Assembly: GCF_002278135.3 (NCBI RefSeq)
Contig: NZ_CP029425.2
Span: 6,858,001 to 6,922,000 of the forward strand
Reading direction: 5' to 3'
From: Bradyrhizobium ottawaense
GTDB lineage: Bacteria; Pseudomonadota; Alphaproteobacteria; Rhizobiales; Xanthobacteraceae
Length of the DNA stretch: 64,000 nt
Shown: piece after piece, positions 1 to 8,279 of the stretch
Numbering within the stretch: position 1 is the first letter of the stretch
Layout of the letters: every line of letters starts with the position of its first letter
Translations under genes and position numbers: made by a program
Notes under the pieces: generated by a model
What the model saw: only the letters and a program-made list of their open reading frames with translations
Databases searched by the model: none
What the model was told of the DNA's origin: nothing

Positions 1-322
1 ACGGTCGCGGCATTGCGCAGCTGCGCGGATGCGCCGGAGAGCAGCGCTTCGACGACGGCCGGATAGGACCTCGCGAAGTCCGCATTATGCGCGAGATCGG
101 CGTTGCTCACCAGGGCGCCAACGCGCAGGCCGCCATCGGCGAGGCGCTCGATGCCGTCGAGCCCTTCGAGATGCGTGACGTCGACGAGACGATCCGGACG
201 GCTGACGCCGCCTTTCATCAAATCGAGCAGATTGGTGCCGGCGGCGAGATAGACGGCGCCGGGCTGGGCCGCCGCGGCAACGGCCTCGGTGACGGTGGTC
301 GGCCTGACATAATCGAACGGTT

Positions 323-326
<4 letters not shown>
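1..326 (-). CDS. FAD-binding subunit of a molybdenum hydroxylase (CoxM/XdhB type), partial
   Basis: The gene starts at ATG 326 and runs off the left edge, so only about 108 N-terminal residues are seen. The protein begins MKPFDYVRPT and carries the FAD-binding signatures of the xanthine dehydrogenase/CO dehydrogenase medium subunit: an AAGTNLLDLMKGG loop near residue 30 and SGASAQLRNAAT near residue 100. In this family the subunit passes electrons between the 2Fe-2S subunit and an external acceptor. Its ATG overlaps the stop codon of the upstream 2Fe-2S gene (ATGA), so the two are translationally coupled. The molybdopterin subunit would be expected further left. The substrate cannot be told from this part. 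Confidence 0.85.
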
Positions 327-820
<494 letters not shown>

Positions 821-1020
821 ACAAGGCTCCGATCAGATTTGGACATGAGTGATCGCGCAGCGCGCCACCGCCGTGGCCGCCGTCGATCTACGTTGACGCG
901 GGCAGAAGCCGGCCAACATCCAGGCGAAGATACGGAGGCTCCCTCCGCTTAACAAGGGCCGGTGGAAAAATATTGGAATTGGTCAAAAGCCCATGCGCCA
1001 CCAACGCGATGCAGCCCGGC

Positions 1021-1041
1021 AAGGGTTCAACAAGGGTTCAA
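1021..1041. promoter_or_regulatory. Tandem direct repeat in the divergent promoter region
   Basis: AAGGGTTCAA occurs twice with an 11-base period (1021-1030 and 1032-1041), close to one helical turn, about 30 bases before the TetR-family gene. The spacing suits a regulator binding one face of DNA, and autoregulation by the TetR protein is possible. TetR operators are usually palindromic, so this is only a candidate. Confidence 0.3.
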
Positions 1042-1072
1042 TCTAACCAATTCGTGATCTACATTGCCCGAT

Positions 1073-1711
1073 ATGGACGACCACAGCGACCAGACCCGGA
1101 AGCCCCGCGCCGATGCCGTGCGCAATCGCGAGCGCGTGCTCGAAGCCGCCAAGGCCGTTTTCAACGCGGGCGGCCCGGAAGCGAGCCTGGAGGCCGTGGC
1201 CAAGCGCGCCGGCGTCGGCATCGGCACGCTCTATCGGCATTTTCCGACGCGCGAGGATCTGTTCGAGGCCGTGTACCGACGCGAGGTCGAGCAGCTCAGC
1301 GAGCTTGCCGAGCATCTGCGAAGCGCCAAGGATCCGGTCGAGGCGCTGCGGCGCTGGCTGCAGTCCGCCGTCGAATTCGTCGCCACGAAAAAAGGCATGC
1401 TGGCCGCGCTGGCGCTGGCGTATCAGAGCTCGTCGGAACTTGCCGTTTTCTCGATGGACCGGCTGACCAAGGCGATCGGCTCGCTGCTCGAGCGCGCGGT
1501 CGCAGCCGGCCAGATGCGCGCCGACATCGTTCCGGAGGACCTGCTGCGGGCGTTTTTCGGGATGTGCTACATGCACGATAAGCCGGGATGGCAATCCTCG
1601 GTGCTGCGCCTGCTCGACGTGTTCGTCGACGGGCTGCGGGTGCAATCCGCTGCCAAGACCAGGGCGCGCGTGGCCAAGCCAGCGAAGCCGGCGGTGAAAC
1701 GGAAGCGATAG
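1073..1711 (+). CDS. TetR/AcrR-family transcriptional regulator
   Basis: A 212-residue protein with a TetR N-terminal helix-turn-helix. After a charged leader it reads NRERVLEAAKAVF, then VAKRAGVGIGTLYRHFPTRE, which is the recognition-helix region. The C-terminal part is a ligand-binding and dimerisation domain. An in-frame TTG exists at 1064, but ATG 1073 is preferred. It is divergent from the molybdenum-hydroxylase genes, and TetR proteins often repress a divergent neighbour. The extreme C-terminus is rich in Lys, Arg and Ala (AKTRARVAKPAKPAVKRKR), which is extra to the fold and may contact DNA. Confidence 0.9.
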   Translation: MDDHSDQTRKPRADAVRNRERVLEAAKAVFNAGGPEASLEAVAKRAGVGIGTLYRHFPTREDLFEAVYRREVEQLSELAEHLRSAKDPVEALRRWLQSAVEFVATKKGMLAALALAYQSSSELAVFSMDRLTKAIGSLLERAVAAGQMRADIVPEDLLRAFFGMCYMHDKPGWQSSVLRLLDVFVDGLRVQSAAKTRARVAKPAKPAVKRKR

Positions 1712-1777
1712 CGCGCCCGTATTTCCCAGAGGTCATGCTAGGATCAGCATTGCCGGGATTTCAACGCGGAGCCTGTC

Positions 1778-2185
1778 ATGCGCATTGCCGCCTTGCTGGT
1801 CGCTATCAGTATTATCTTCAGCTCCACCGCAGCCTTTGCCGACGATATTGCCTCGGCGCAGGGCGTCATCCGCGCCCAGGAGCAGGCTTTTGCGCGCGAC
1901 GATGCGGCCGCGGCCTATTCCCACGCCGCGCCGGCGATCAAGGAGATCTTCCCCGCACCTGGCGCCTTCATGTCGATGGTGCAAAGCGGTTATGCGCCGG
2001 TCTACCGGCACAAGAGTTTCGAGTTCGGAGACAGCAAGAGCGAAGGCAGCTGGATCGCGCAGCGCGTTCATATCATCGACGCCAATGGCGAGGCGTGGGA
2101 AGCCCTCTACACGCTCGAGCAGCAGGCGGACGGCAGCTACAAGATCACCGGCTGCTCGCTGTTGAAGGCGGAACAGGCGGCTTAG
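1778..2185 (+). CDS. Exported DUF4864-type protein
   Basis: A 135-residue protein with a clear Sec signal peptide (MRIAALLVAISIIFSSTAAFA, cleavage near residue 21). It is followed by a small alpha+beta domain with the DUF4864 pattern: an early helix IRAQEQAFARDDAAAAYS, a central SYGY-like segment around FMSMVQSGYAPVY, and a C-terminal strand YKITGCSLL. The fold is thought to resemble NTF2-like proteins, but no function is established. It stands alone, 66 bases after the TetR gene, and overlaps the convergent MFS gene by four bases. Confidence 0.75.
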   Translation: MRIAALLVAISIIFSSTAAFADDIASAQGVIRAQEQAFARDDAAAAYSHAAPAIKEIFPAPGAFMSMVQSGYAPVYRHKSFEFGDSKSEGSWIAQRVHIIDANGEAWEALYTLEQQADGSYKITGCSLLKAEQAA

Positions 2186-3447
2186 GTTGCAAAGCCCGGT
2201 CCGGTCCTGATCGACTTCATCCGCGAGCGGATCAACAGCGTCAGGACGATGCCGATATTGAGCGCGTTCCACGCCACACCGTTCGCGAACGCCGCGGCGT
2301 AGGAACCGGTCGCATCGAAGATGATGCCCGACACCCAGCCGCCGAAGGACATGCCGAACACCGAGGCGAAGATCACGATGCCGACGCGCGTTGCGGCTTC
2401 GCTCGCCGGCATCGCCTCGCGCACGATGATGGCGTAGCTCGGCACGATGCCGCCCTGGAACAGGCCGAACATCGCGGAGATGAGATAGAGCGAGGCGAGG
2501 CTGTCGAAGAACAGATAGAACACCAGCGCGAATCCCTGCGCCAGCGATCCCACCAGCAGCGTGCGGATGCCGCCGATCTTGTCGGCGAGGAAGCCCGAGC
2601 CGATCCGGCTGACGATGCCGCAGGCCATCATCAGCGACAGCATCTCGGCGCCGCGCGCCACGCCGTAGCCGAGATCGCCGCAATAGGCGACGATATGCAC
2701 CTGCGGCATCGCCATGGCGACACAGCAGGAAATGCTGGCGATCGAGAGCAGCACCGTCAGCGTGTTGGTCGACAGCTTGAGATCGACGCGCGGCGGCGGC
2801 GCATTGGCGTGGTCGTGGACCTTGTCGTGACCAATCTGTGCGCGCAGGACCAGCACGAGGATCGTCATCAGGCTGACGCAGACGAGCCCGATGCCGATAT
2901 GAGTGTAGCGCCAGCCAACCTCCTGCATGCCCCAGTTCACGATCGGGGGCCACATCGTTCCGGCGAAATAATTGCCGCTCGCGACGATGGTCACGGCGAG
3001 GCCGCGATAGCGCTCGAACCAGTGCGAAGCCTCCGCCATCAGTGGCGCGAAGGTCGCCGACGTTCCGAGCCCAATCAGAAAATAGGCTGCCACGAACTGC
3101 CAGAGTTGCCCGGACAGCCCCGCGAGCACATTGGCAACGCCGAGGAAGGCGATGCTGATCGCCATTGCCGGCACGATGCCGAATCGGTCGGTGATCTTGC
3201 CGGCGATCACGCCGCCGAGCCCGAAGCCGAACATCATGAGGGTGAAGGCCAGCGACACCGCGCCGCGGGTGGCGGAGAATTCCGTCTGCACCGCGGGAAG
3301 CATCACCACGATCGCCCACATGCCGACGCCACCGATCGAGCCGATCACCAGCGCAAGCACAAGCCGTATCCAGGCCTGACGGGAATCAGGGCTGAATGTT
3401 CCAGGCGTTTGTCCGGAGTGATTTGGCGCGTGCACGGGGCGGAACAT
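2182..3447 (-). CDS. MFS transporter, 12 predicted membrane segments
   Basis: A 421-residue major facilitator. Hydrophobic segments start at about residue 27 (LVLALVIGSIGGVGMWAIVV) and continue in two sets of six. The signature loop between TM2 and TM3 reads GVIAGKITDRFG, and a related GFLADKIGG occurs in the second half. A cytoplasmic central loop lies near residues 210-225. The overall pattern is close to oxalate/formate-antiporter-like and monocarboxylate MFS proteins, but the substrate cannot be read from the sequence. It is a single gene, convergent with the DUF4864 gene. Confidence 0.85.
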   Translation of the reverse strand: MFRPVHAPNHSGQTPGTFSPDSRQAWIRLVLALVIGSIGGVGMWAIVVMLPAVQTEFSATRGAVSLAFTLMMFGFGLGGVIAGKITDRFGIVPAMAISIAFLGVANVLAGLSGQLWQFVAAYFLIGLGTSATFAPLMAEASHWFERYRGLAVTIVASGNYFAGTMWPPIVNWGMQEVGWRYTHIGIGLVCVSLMTILVLVLRAQIGHDKVHDHANAPPPRVDLKLSTNTLTVLLSIASISCCVAMAMPQVHIVAYCGDLGYGVARGAEMLSLMMACGIVSRIGSGFLADKIGGIRTLLVGSLAQGFALVFYLFFDSLASLYLISAMFGLFQGGIVPSYAIIVREAMPASEAATRVGIVIFASVFGMSFGGWVSGIIFDATGSYAAAFANGVAWNALNIGIVLTLLIRSRMKSIRTGPGFAT

Positions 3448-3596
3448 GGCCCGCGGATCGTCACAGGGTCAAGCATCGTGGCGCGATATTGGGCATGCGC
3501 GGTGCACTGCGGTAAGAAGCAGCTTGGCGAACGCGCGATTTGCCATTAGTTTGCAATCCGCGTGAGCAAATCGCCGCGCGAAAGCATGTCGGCGGA

Positions 3597-4043
3597 ATGT
3601 TGCTGCGATTGACACGATCGATGCGGATCAAGGTGGGGCGCTTCATTGCCCTCGCCTATCTGTTCTGCGTGCTCGCGCCGGCGGCAAGCCTCGCCTGGGG
3701 CAGCGGCCCGGCGCCGTGTCTCGATGAGACCTTGCTGGCCGATCTCGCACCGGTGCATCAGCAGATGCCGGGCGGTCACATGCACGACGGCAGCTCGCAC
3801 GATCACGCGGCGGCACACGCGCATCACCAGGCCGCTGCGCAGGACGCGCCCGCTTCTTCGCATCATCATGGCGGCAAGGGCACGGCCGGACCGTGCTGCG
3901 CGATGATGTGCATCAGCGCGCTGCCGGCCGATCTGCCTGGCTTCGCCAAGCCGGTTCAGCCCGTCTCCGCCTGTGCCCCCGAGATCGTGGCCAGCCTGCA
4001 CAGCACGGCGCCGCCCCTGCACTACCGCCCTCCCATCGCCTGA
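3597..4043 (+). CDS. His-rich secreted or membrane protein at the head of the copper genes
   Basis: About 148 residues from ATG 3597 (ATG 3621 is an alternative). An N-terminal hydrophobic segment (FIALAYLFCVLAPAASLAWG) is followed by a His/Met-rich stretch (MPGGHMHDGSSHDH, then HAHHQ and SSHHHGGKG) and a CCAMMC cluster. Such His, Met and Cys runs bind copper or other soft metals. Placement directly upstream of a copper-handling operon on the same strand supports a role in periplasmic copper binding. I do not recognise a named family with confidence. Confidence 0.6.
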   Translation: MLLRLTRSMRIKVGRFIALAYLFCVLAPAASLAWGSGPAPCLDETLLADLAPVHQQMPGGHMHDGSSHDHAAAHAHHQAAAQDAPASSHHHGGKGTAGPCCAMMCISALPADLPGFAKPVQPVSACAPEIVASLHSTAPPLHYRPPIA

Positions 4044-4117
4044 TCTGACACGACGATTTCGGGCCGAGCGCGCGTTTGCGCGCGCGGACCTGTGGTCTTT
4101 CAGATCAGGGATGAAGC

Positions 4118-4402
4118 ATGCTGACGCTTTCCGTGGCGACGTCCGCCGCCGCATCTACGGCGCGAGGACGACACTTTCGATTCCATTGGCCGTTGCTGGC
4201 CGCACTTGCGCTGGCGCTGTCCGGCTGCATGCCGGCAACGACGCAAGTCGCCGGCGCCGATCCCGCTGATCCCTCGGCGAAGGTCGCGCCTGTCGGCTAT
4301 GGGTCGACCATTGCGCCCTACACCAGCCTGCGGCCTGCAGCGCCGGCGCCATGGCGCGACCGCAACGAGGCCGTGACGCCGCAGCCGAAGCAAGACCGGT
4401 AG
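4118..4402 (+). CDS. Small putative lipoprotein in the copper operon
   Basis: A 94-residue protein with an unusually long N-region followed by a hydrophobic stretch WPLLAALALALSGC, in which LSGC is a good lipobox (lipidated Cys near residue 35). The mature part is short and rich in Pro and Ala. It lies 9 bases before the outer-membrane channel gene, so it is almost certainly cotranscribed. No family is recognised. A small lipoprotein next to a CusC-like channel could help assemble it, but that is inference. Confidence 0.6.
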   Translation: MLTLSVATSAAASTARGRHFRFHWPLLAALALALSGCMPATTQVAGADPADPSAKVAPVGYGSTIAPYTSLRPAAPAPWRDRNEAVTPQPKQDR

Positions 4403-4411
4403 GAGCGCGCC

Positions 4412-5851
4412 ATGACACATCAATTCGCGCGAGGCCTGCTCGTTCTCGCCACGCTCAGCCTTTGCGCACCCGGTCTTGCCGGCTGCGCCGCGTTCTCGCC
4501 CGACAGCGGCATGAGCGCGGTCTCCGAGCTGACGAGCCAGACCATCAACAAGGATGTCGCCTTCGTTCGCACGCCCGAGGGAGCGGGCGTGGTCGACGCG
4601 CGCGTTCGCCAATTATTGTCGCGGACGCTCGGCGTGGACGCCGCCGTTCAGGTCGCACTGCTCAACAACAAGGGATTGCAAGCCGTCTATAACGAGCTGG
4701 CGCTGGCCGAGACCGATCTGGTCGAGCAGAGCCTGCCGTCCAATCCCGTGTTCTCGATCTCGCGGATCTCAGGCAACGGCGCCAGCGAGATCGAGCGCCA
4801 GGTGGTCGGCGACATCCTAGCGCTCGCCACCCTGCCGTTCCGCTCCGACATTGCCCGCGACCGGTTCCGCCAGGCGCAGTTGCGCGCGGCGCTGGCGACG
4901 TTGCGGCTCGCCGCCGACGTCCGCGGCACCTACGTGCGTGCTGTCGCCGGCAACGAGATGGTGGCGCTGCTGACGGATGCGAAGGCGACGGCGGAATCGA
5001 CCGCACAGCTCGCGGTCAAGCTCGGCGAGACCGGCTCGCTCAACAAGCTCGACCAGGCCCGCGAGCAGGTGTTTTACGCCGAGACCACCGCCGACCTCGC
5101 CACCGCGCGCCAGGCTGCGGCGAGTGCGCGCGAAAGGCTCGCGCGGCTGATGGGATTGTGGGACGGCGGCCTCGACTTCCGTCTGCCCAATCAATTGCCG
5201 CCGCTGCCGCGCCGGCCGCAGGCACTGCCCTTGATCGAGGCCGATGCGGTGGCCCATCGCATCGATCTACAGATCGCCCGACTGGATCTGACGGCGCTGG
5301 CGAAATCGCTGAACCTCACGGAGGCGACGCGCTTCGTAACCCTGCTCGATCTCGCCGGCATCTCCCGCCGCACCAGGGATCCCGAAGGCGCGCCCTTCCG
5401 CGAACGCGGATTCGACGTGCAGTTCCAGATCCCGATCTTCGACGGCGGCGAAGTCCGCGTGCGACAGGCGGCCGAGACTTACAATCTCGCCTTCAACCGC
5501 CTGACCGAGCGCGCCGTCAACGTGCGCTCGGAGGCACGCGATGCTTATCGTATCTATCGCTCGGCTTACGACGTCGCCAGCCACTACCAGCGCGAGATCA
5601 TCCCGTTGCGTAAGATCATCACCGAGGAGATGCAGCTCCGCTTCTCCAGCATGCAGGTCGATATCTTTGCGCTGCTCACCGAGGCACGACAGCGTCTGGC
5701 CTCGCTGCGCGGCGCGATCGATGCCCGGCAACGTTTCTTCCTCGCCCAGTCCGACCTGCAGACCGCCGTCAATGGCGGCGGCGCGCCTGCTGCGGGCGGC
5801 GACACTTCAACCACCATCGCCGCGGCAGCGCCTGCCGATGGCGGCCACTGA
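4412..5851 (+). CDS. TolC/CusC-like outer-membrane efflux protein
   Basis: A 479-residue outer-membrane factor. The leader MTHQFARGLLVLATLSLCAPGLAGC ends in a lipobox-like LAGC near residue 25, as in CusC-type lipoprotein channels. The body shows the duplicated alpha-helical repeat of the family, for example VALLNNKGLQAVYNELALAE in the first half and FQIPIFDGGEVRVRQAAETY in the second. It would form the exit duct of a copper or drug efflux complex. No CusA or CusB partner is in the window; the next genes encode a multicopper oxidase and periplasmic copper proteins. Confidence 0.85.
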   Translation: MTHQFARGLLVLATLSLCAPGLAGCAAFSPDSGMSAVSELTSQTINKDVAFVRTPEGAGVVDARVRQLLSRTLGVDAAVQVALLNNKGLQAVYNELALAETDLVEQSLPSNPVFSISRISGNGASEIERQVVGDILALATLPFRSDIARDRFRQAQLRAALATLRLAADVRGTYVRAVAGNEMVALLTDAKATAESTAQLAVKLGETGSLNKLDQAREQVFYAETTADLATARQAAASARERLARLMGLWDGGLDFRLPNQLPPLPRRPQALPLIEADAVAHRIDLQIARLDLTALAKSLNLTEATRFVTLLDLAGISRRTRDPEGAPFRERGFDVQFQIPIFDGGEVRVRQAAETYNLAFNRLTERAVNVRSEARDAYRIYRSAYDVASHYQREIIPLRKIITEEMQLRFSSMQVDIFALLTEARQRLASLRGAIDARQRFFLAQSDLQTAVNGGGAPAAGGDTSTTIAAAAPADGGH

Positions 5852-5864
5852 GATGGAGGCCGGA

Positions 5865-7196
5865 ATGTTTTCCCGCAGAGGATTTTTGGGCACCGCCGCG
5901 CTCGTCGGCGCATCCGCGGTCCAGGGCCGCGTGCAGGCGGCATCGATCCCGGAAGCTGCGCACATGGACAAGGTGGTGATGCAGCCGCCGCTGCATCCCG
6001 TCAGCGGGCCCGACTATCGCCCCGTCGTCACGCTGAACGGCTGGTCGCTGCCGTTTCGCATGAACGGCGACTGGAAGGAATTCCATCTCGTCGCCGAGCC
6101 CGTGGTGCGCGAATTCGCCGAGGGCATGAAGGTGAATCTGTGGGGCTACAACGGCCAGTCGCCGGGCCCGACGATCGAGGCGGTCGAGGGCGACAAGGTC
6201 CGCATCTTCGTCACCAACCGCCTGCCCGAATACACCACCGTGCACTGGCACGGCATGATCATTCCGAGCGGCATGGACGGCGTCGGCGGGCTGACCCAGC
6301 CGCACATCCAGCCGGGCAAGACCTTCGTCTACGAGTTCGAGATGAGGAAGAGCGGGACCTTCATGTACCACCCGCATTCCGACGAGATGGTGCAGATGGC
6401 GATGGGCATGATGGGCATGGTCGTCGTGCATCCGCGCGATCCGAACTTCCGGCCGGTCGACCGCGACTTCGTCTTTGTGATGAGCACCTATCGCGTCGAT
6501 CCCGGCACCTATCTGCCGCAGGTCAACGAGATGACCGACTTCAACATGTGGACCTGGAATGCGCGGGTGTTTCCCGGCATCGATCCGCTGCCGGTCAGGC
6601 TCGGCGACAAGGTGCGCGTGCGGATCGGCAATCTCAGCATGACCAACCATCCGATCCATCTGCACGGCCACAGCTTCGCGGTGACCTGCACCGATGGCGG
6701 CTGGATTCCGGAGAGCGCGCAATATCCGGAGACGACGACCGACGTGCCGGTCGGCGCCGTGCGCGTGTTCGACGTGCTCGCCGACAATCCCGGCGACTGG
6801 GCGTTCCATTGCCACAAGTCGCATCACACCATGAACGCCATGGGACACGCGGTGCGCAATTTGATCGGCGTGTCGCGCAAGGACCTCGCCAAGGCGGTCG
6901 GCAAGCTCGCGCCTGACAGCATGGCGATGGGCTCGACCGGCATGGCGATGGGCAACATGGAGATGCCCGCGCCCGACAACACGCTGCCGATGATGACCGG
7001 CACCGGCCAGTTCGGCCCGATCGAGATGGGCGGCATGTTCACGGTAATGAAGATCCGCGAGGACCTCGCACGCGACGATTATCGCGATCCGGGCCCGTAC
7101 AAGTTTCCGCAAGGCACCGTCGCCTACGAGGTCGAGGCGCCCGATGCGGCACCAGTGCGGCAGCCGGGCAAGCCGACGCACAAGATGAAGATGTGA
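5865..7196 (+). CDS. Multicopper oxidase, CopA/laccase-like, Tat-exported
   Basis: About 443 residues from ATG 5865, chosen because GGAG lies six bases upstream and the protein then starts MFSRRGFLG, a twin-arginine signal. All four copper-ligand motifs are visible: HWHG (VHWHGMIIPSGMDG), HPHSDE, HPIHLHGHSF, and HCHKSHH followed by a Met-rich GH region, which gives the type 1, 2 and 3 sites. A Met-rich tail (SMAMGSTGMAMGNMEM) is typical of cuprous oxidases. The likely role is oxidation of Cu(I) in the periplasm for copper tolerance. It follows the channel gene by 13 bases and precedes a cupredoxin. Confidence 0.93.
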   Translation: MFSRRGFLGTAALVGASAVQGRVQAASIPEAAHMDKVVMQPPLHPVSGPDYRPVVTLNGWSLPFRMNGDWKEFHLVAEPVVREFAEGMKVNLWGYNGQSPGPTIEAVEGDKVRIFVTNRLPEYTTVHWHGMIIPSGMDGVGGLTQPHIQPGKTFVYEFEMRKSGTFMYHPHSDEMVQMAMGMMGMVVVHPRDPNFRPVDRDFVFVMSTYRVDPGTYLPQVNEMTDFNMWTWNARVFPGIDPLPVRLGDKVRVRIGNLSMTNHPIHLHGHSFAVTCTDGGWIPESAQYPETTTDVPVGAVRVFDVLADNPGDWAFHCHKSHHTMNAMGHAVRNLIGVSRKDLAKAVGKLAPDSMAMGSTGMAMGNMEMPAPDNTLPMMTGTGQFGPIEMGGMFTVMKIREDLARDDYRDPGPYKFPQGTVAYEVEAPDAAPVRQPGKPTHKMKM

Positions 7197-7228
7197 GCGT
7201 TTCGATGAACCACCAACTGGAGACAACG

Positions 7229-7681
7229 ATGAAGACGATCAAGCTCGGCCTCGCGCTGGCGGCGCTGTCGACCGCGCCGGTCCTTGCGCACGACAAGCAC
7301 GGGCACGCGAGTTTTTCGGCCGGCGAACCCGGCGATCCCAACAAGCCCGCGCGCACCATCGAGATCCTGCTCAACGAGATGGACTACGCGCCGGCCAAAA
7401 TCGACGTCAAGCGCGGCGAACAGGTCCGTTTCGTGCTGCGCAATGTCGGCAAGGAGGACCATGAATTCCTGCTCGCCACGCCCAAGGAGAATCTCGCGCA
7501 TGCGGTGGAGATGAAGAAGCATCCGCACATGGAGCACGACGATCCCAACGGTGTCAGGCTCGCACCGAACAAGACGGCCGAGATCCTCTGGAAGTTCAGC
7601 AAGGCCGGCACGTTCGAATTTTCGTGCCTCATTCCCGACCATCGCGACTACGGCATGGTCGGCCACGTCACCGTGAAGTAG
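7229..7681 (+). CDS. Periplasmic cupredoxin-like copper-binding protein
   Basis: 150 residues from ATG 7229, which has GGAG just upstream. A signal peptide (MKTIKLGLALAALSTAPVLA) is followed by a His-rich mature N-terminus. The cupredoxin fold is shown by the strand pattern and by ligands in order: DHEF (His), then FSCLIPDH (Cys and His), then GMVGH (Met) near the C-terminus. An inserted MKKHPHMEHDD loop adds possible metal ligands. It probably shuttles copper to or from the adjacent multicopper oxidase. It lies 32 bases downstream of that gene, in the same operon. Confidence 0.88.
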   Translation: MKTIKLGLALAALSTAPVLAHDKHGHASFSAGEPGDPNKPARTIEILLNEMDYAPAKIDVKRGEQVRFVLRNVGKEDHEFLLATPKENLAHAVEMKKHPHMEHDDPNGVRLAPNKTAEILWKFSKAGTFEFSCLIPDHRDYGMVGHVTVK

Positions 7682-7697
7682 CGACAAGGAGCCTCCC

Positions 7698-8000
7698 ATG
7701 AACCGCATCATCCGCATTGCCGCAGCGCTGACGCTGGCTGTCGGCCTTACCACTGCCGCCCTCGCCGCCGAAGGCGCCGCGATCAGCGGCGAGGTCAAGA
7801 AGGTCGACGAAGGCGCCGGCAAGATCACGCTCAAGCACGGGCCGGCCAAGAGCCTCGGCATGGAGGACCCCATGACCATGGTCTACCGCGTCAAGGATGC
7901 GGCGATGCTCAAGCAGGTGAAGGTCGGCGACAAGGTCACCTTCGAGGCCGAGGAGGCGGCGTCGGGGTATACGGTGACCAAGATCGACAAGGCGAAGTAG
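7698..8000 (+). CDS. CusF-like periplasmic copper-binding protein
   Basis: A 100-residue protein with a signal peptide (cleavage after TTAALA) and the small beta-barrel of CusF. The family core is present: SGEVKKVDEGAGKITLKHGP, then LGMEDPMTMVYRV, in which the Met residues and the upstream His form the Cu(I)/Ag(I) site, then VKVGDKVTFEAE. It is the last gene of the copper operon, 16 bases after the cupredoxin gene and preceded by an AAGGAG ribosome site. CusF normally hands copper to a CusCBA pump. A CusC-like channel is present here, but the pump is not in the window. Confidence 0.9.
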   Translation: MNRIIRIAAALTLAVGLTTAALAAEGAAISGEVKKVDEGAGKITLKHGPAKSLGMEDPMTMVYRVKDAAMLKQVKVGDKVTFEAEEAASGYTVTKIDKAK

Positions 8001-8010
8001 GGGTTGCCCG

Positions 8011-8048
8011 GTCATTCCGGGGCGCGCGCAGCGCGAACCCGGAATGAC
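8011..8048. repeat. Palindromic intergenic repeat, GTCATTCCGGG family
   Basis: Inverted arms GTCATTCCGGG (8011-8021) and CCCGGAATGAC (8038-8048) enclose a GC-rich inner stem. It sits 10 bases after the CusF-like gene and could also end its transcript, although no T-run follows. The same arms recur at 28050-28194. Confidence 0.8.
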
Positions 8049-8096
8049 GACCTTGGCTCCCGAAACACCCCGGTCCGCCCCTCTCCCACCCCCGCG

Positions 8097-8113
8097 TTAA
8101 CCCTTTGCTAACC
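8097..8113 (+). promoter_or_regulatory. CtrA-like box upstream of flhA
   Basis: TTAA-N7-CTAACC lies about 170 bases before the flhA start. The consensus for the CtrA regulator is TTAA-N7-TTAA(C), so this site differs at one base. Flagellar genes are classical CtrA targets in alphaproteobacteria, and ctrA itself is in this window. Confidence 0.45.
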
Positions 8114-8116
8114 ATA

Positions 8117-8139
8117 CACCCGGCAAGAATTGCCGGGTG
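8117..8139 (+). promoter_or_regulatory. Perfect 10-bp hairpin in the flhA leader
   Basis: CACCCGGCAA, a GAA loop, then TTGCCGGGTG form a perfect stem of ten pairs. It lies just after the CtrA-like box and 140 bases before flhA. It has no T-run, so it does not look like a simple terminator. It could stabilise the flhA leader or be an operator. Confidence 0.45.
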
Positions 8140-8279
8140 AAGTCGAGTGTCGTCAGCCGCGTAAAACGGGAGCTCCCGTGGACGCCAGTGCGGTGCCTCA
8201 CTTTCGGAACGGCGGCCCTTCGGCCGCCGCGCAGACATTTGGGGCGCGCGGACGGCAGTCGCGCGGGGAGGCAGCTACC

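Noticed and set aside
1588..3549. A 653-codon open frame on the plus strand
   Set aside because: It overlaps the TetR, DUF4864 and MFS genes in other frames and reads as Arg/His/Asp-rich low-complexity sequence. It is a high-GC antisense shadow.
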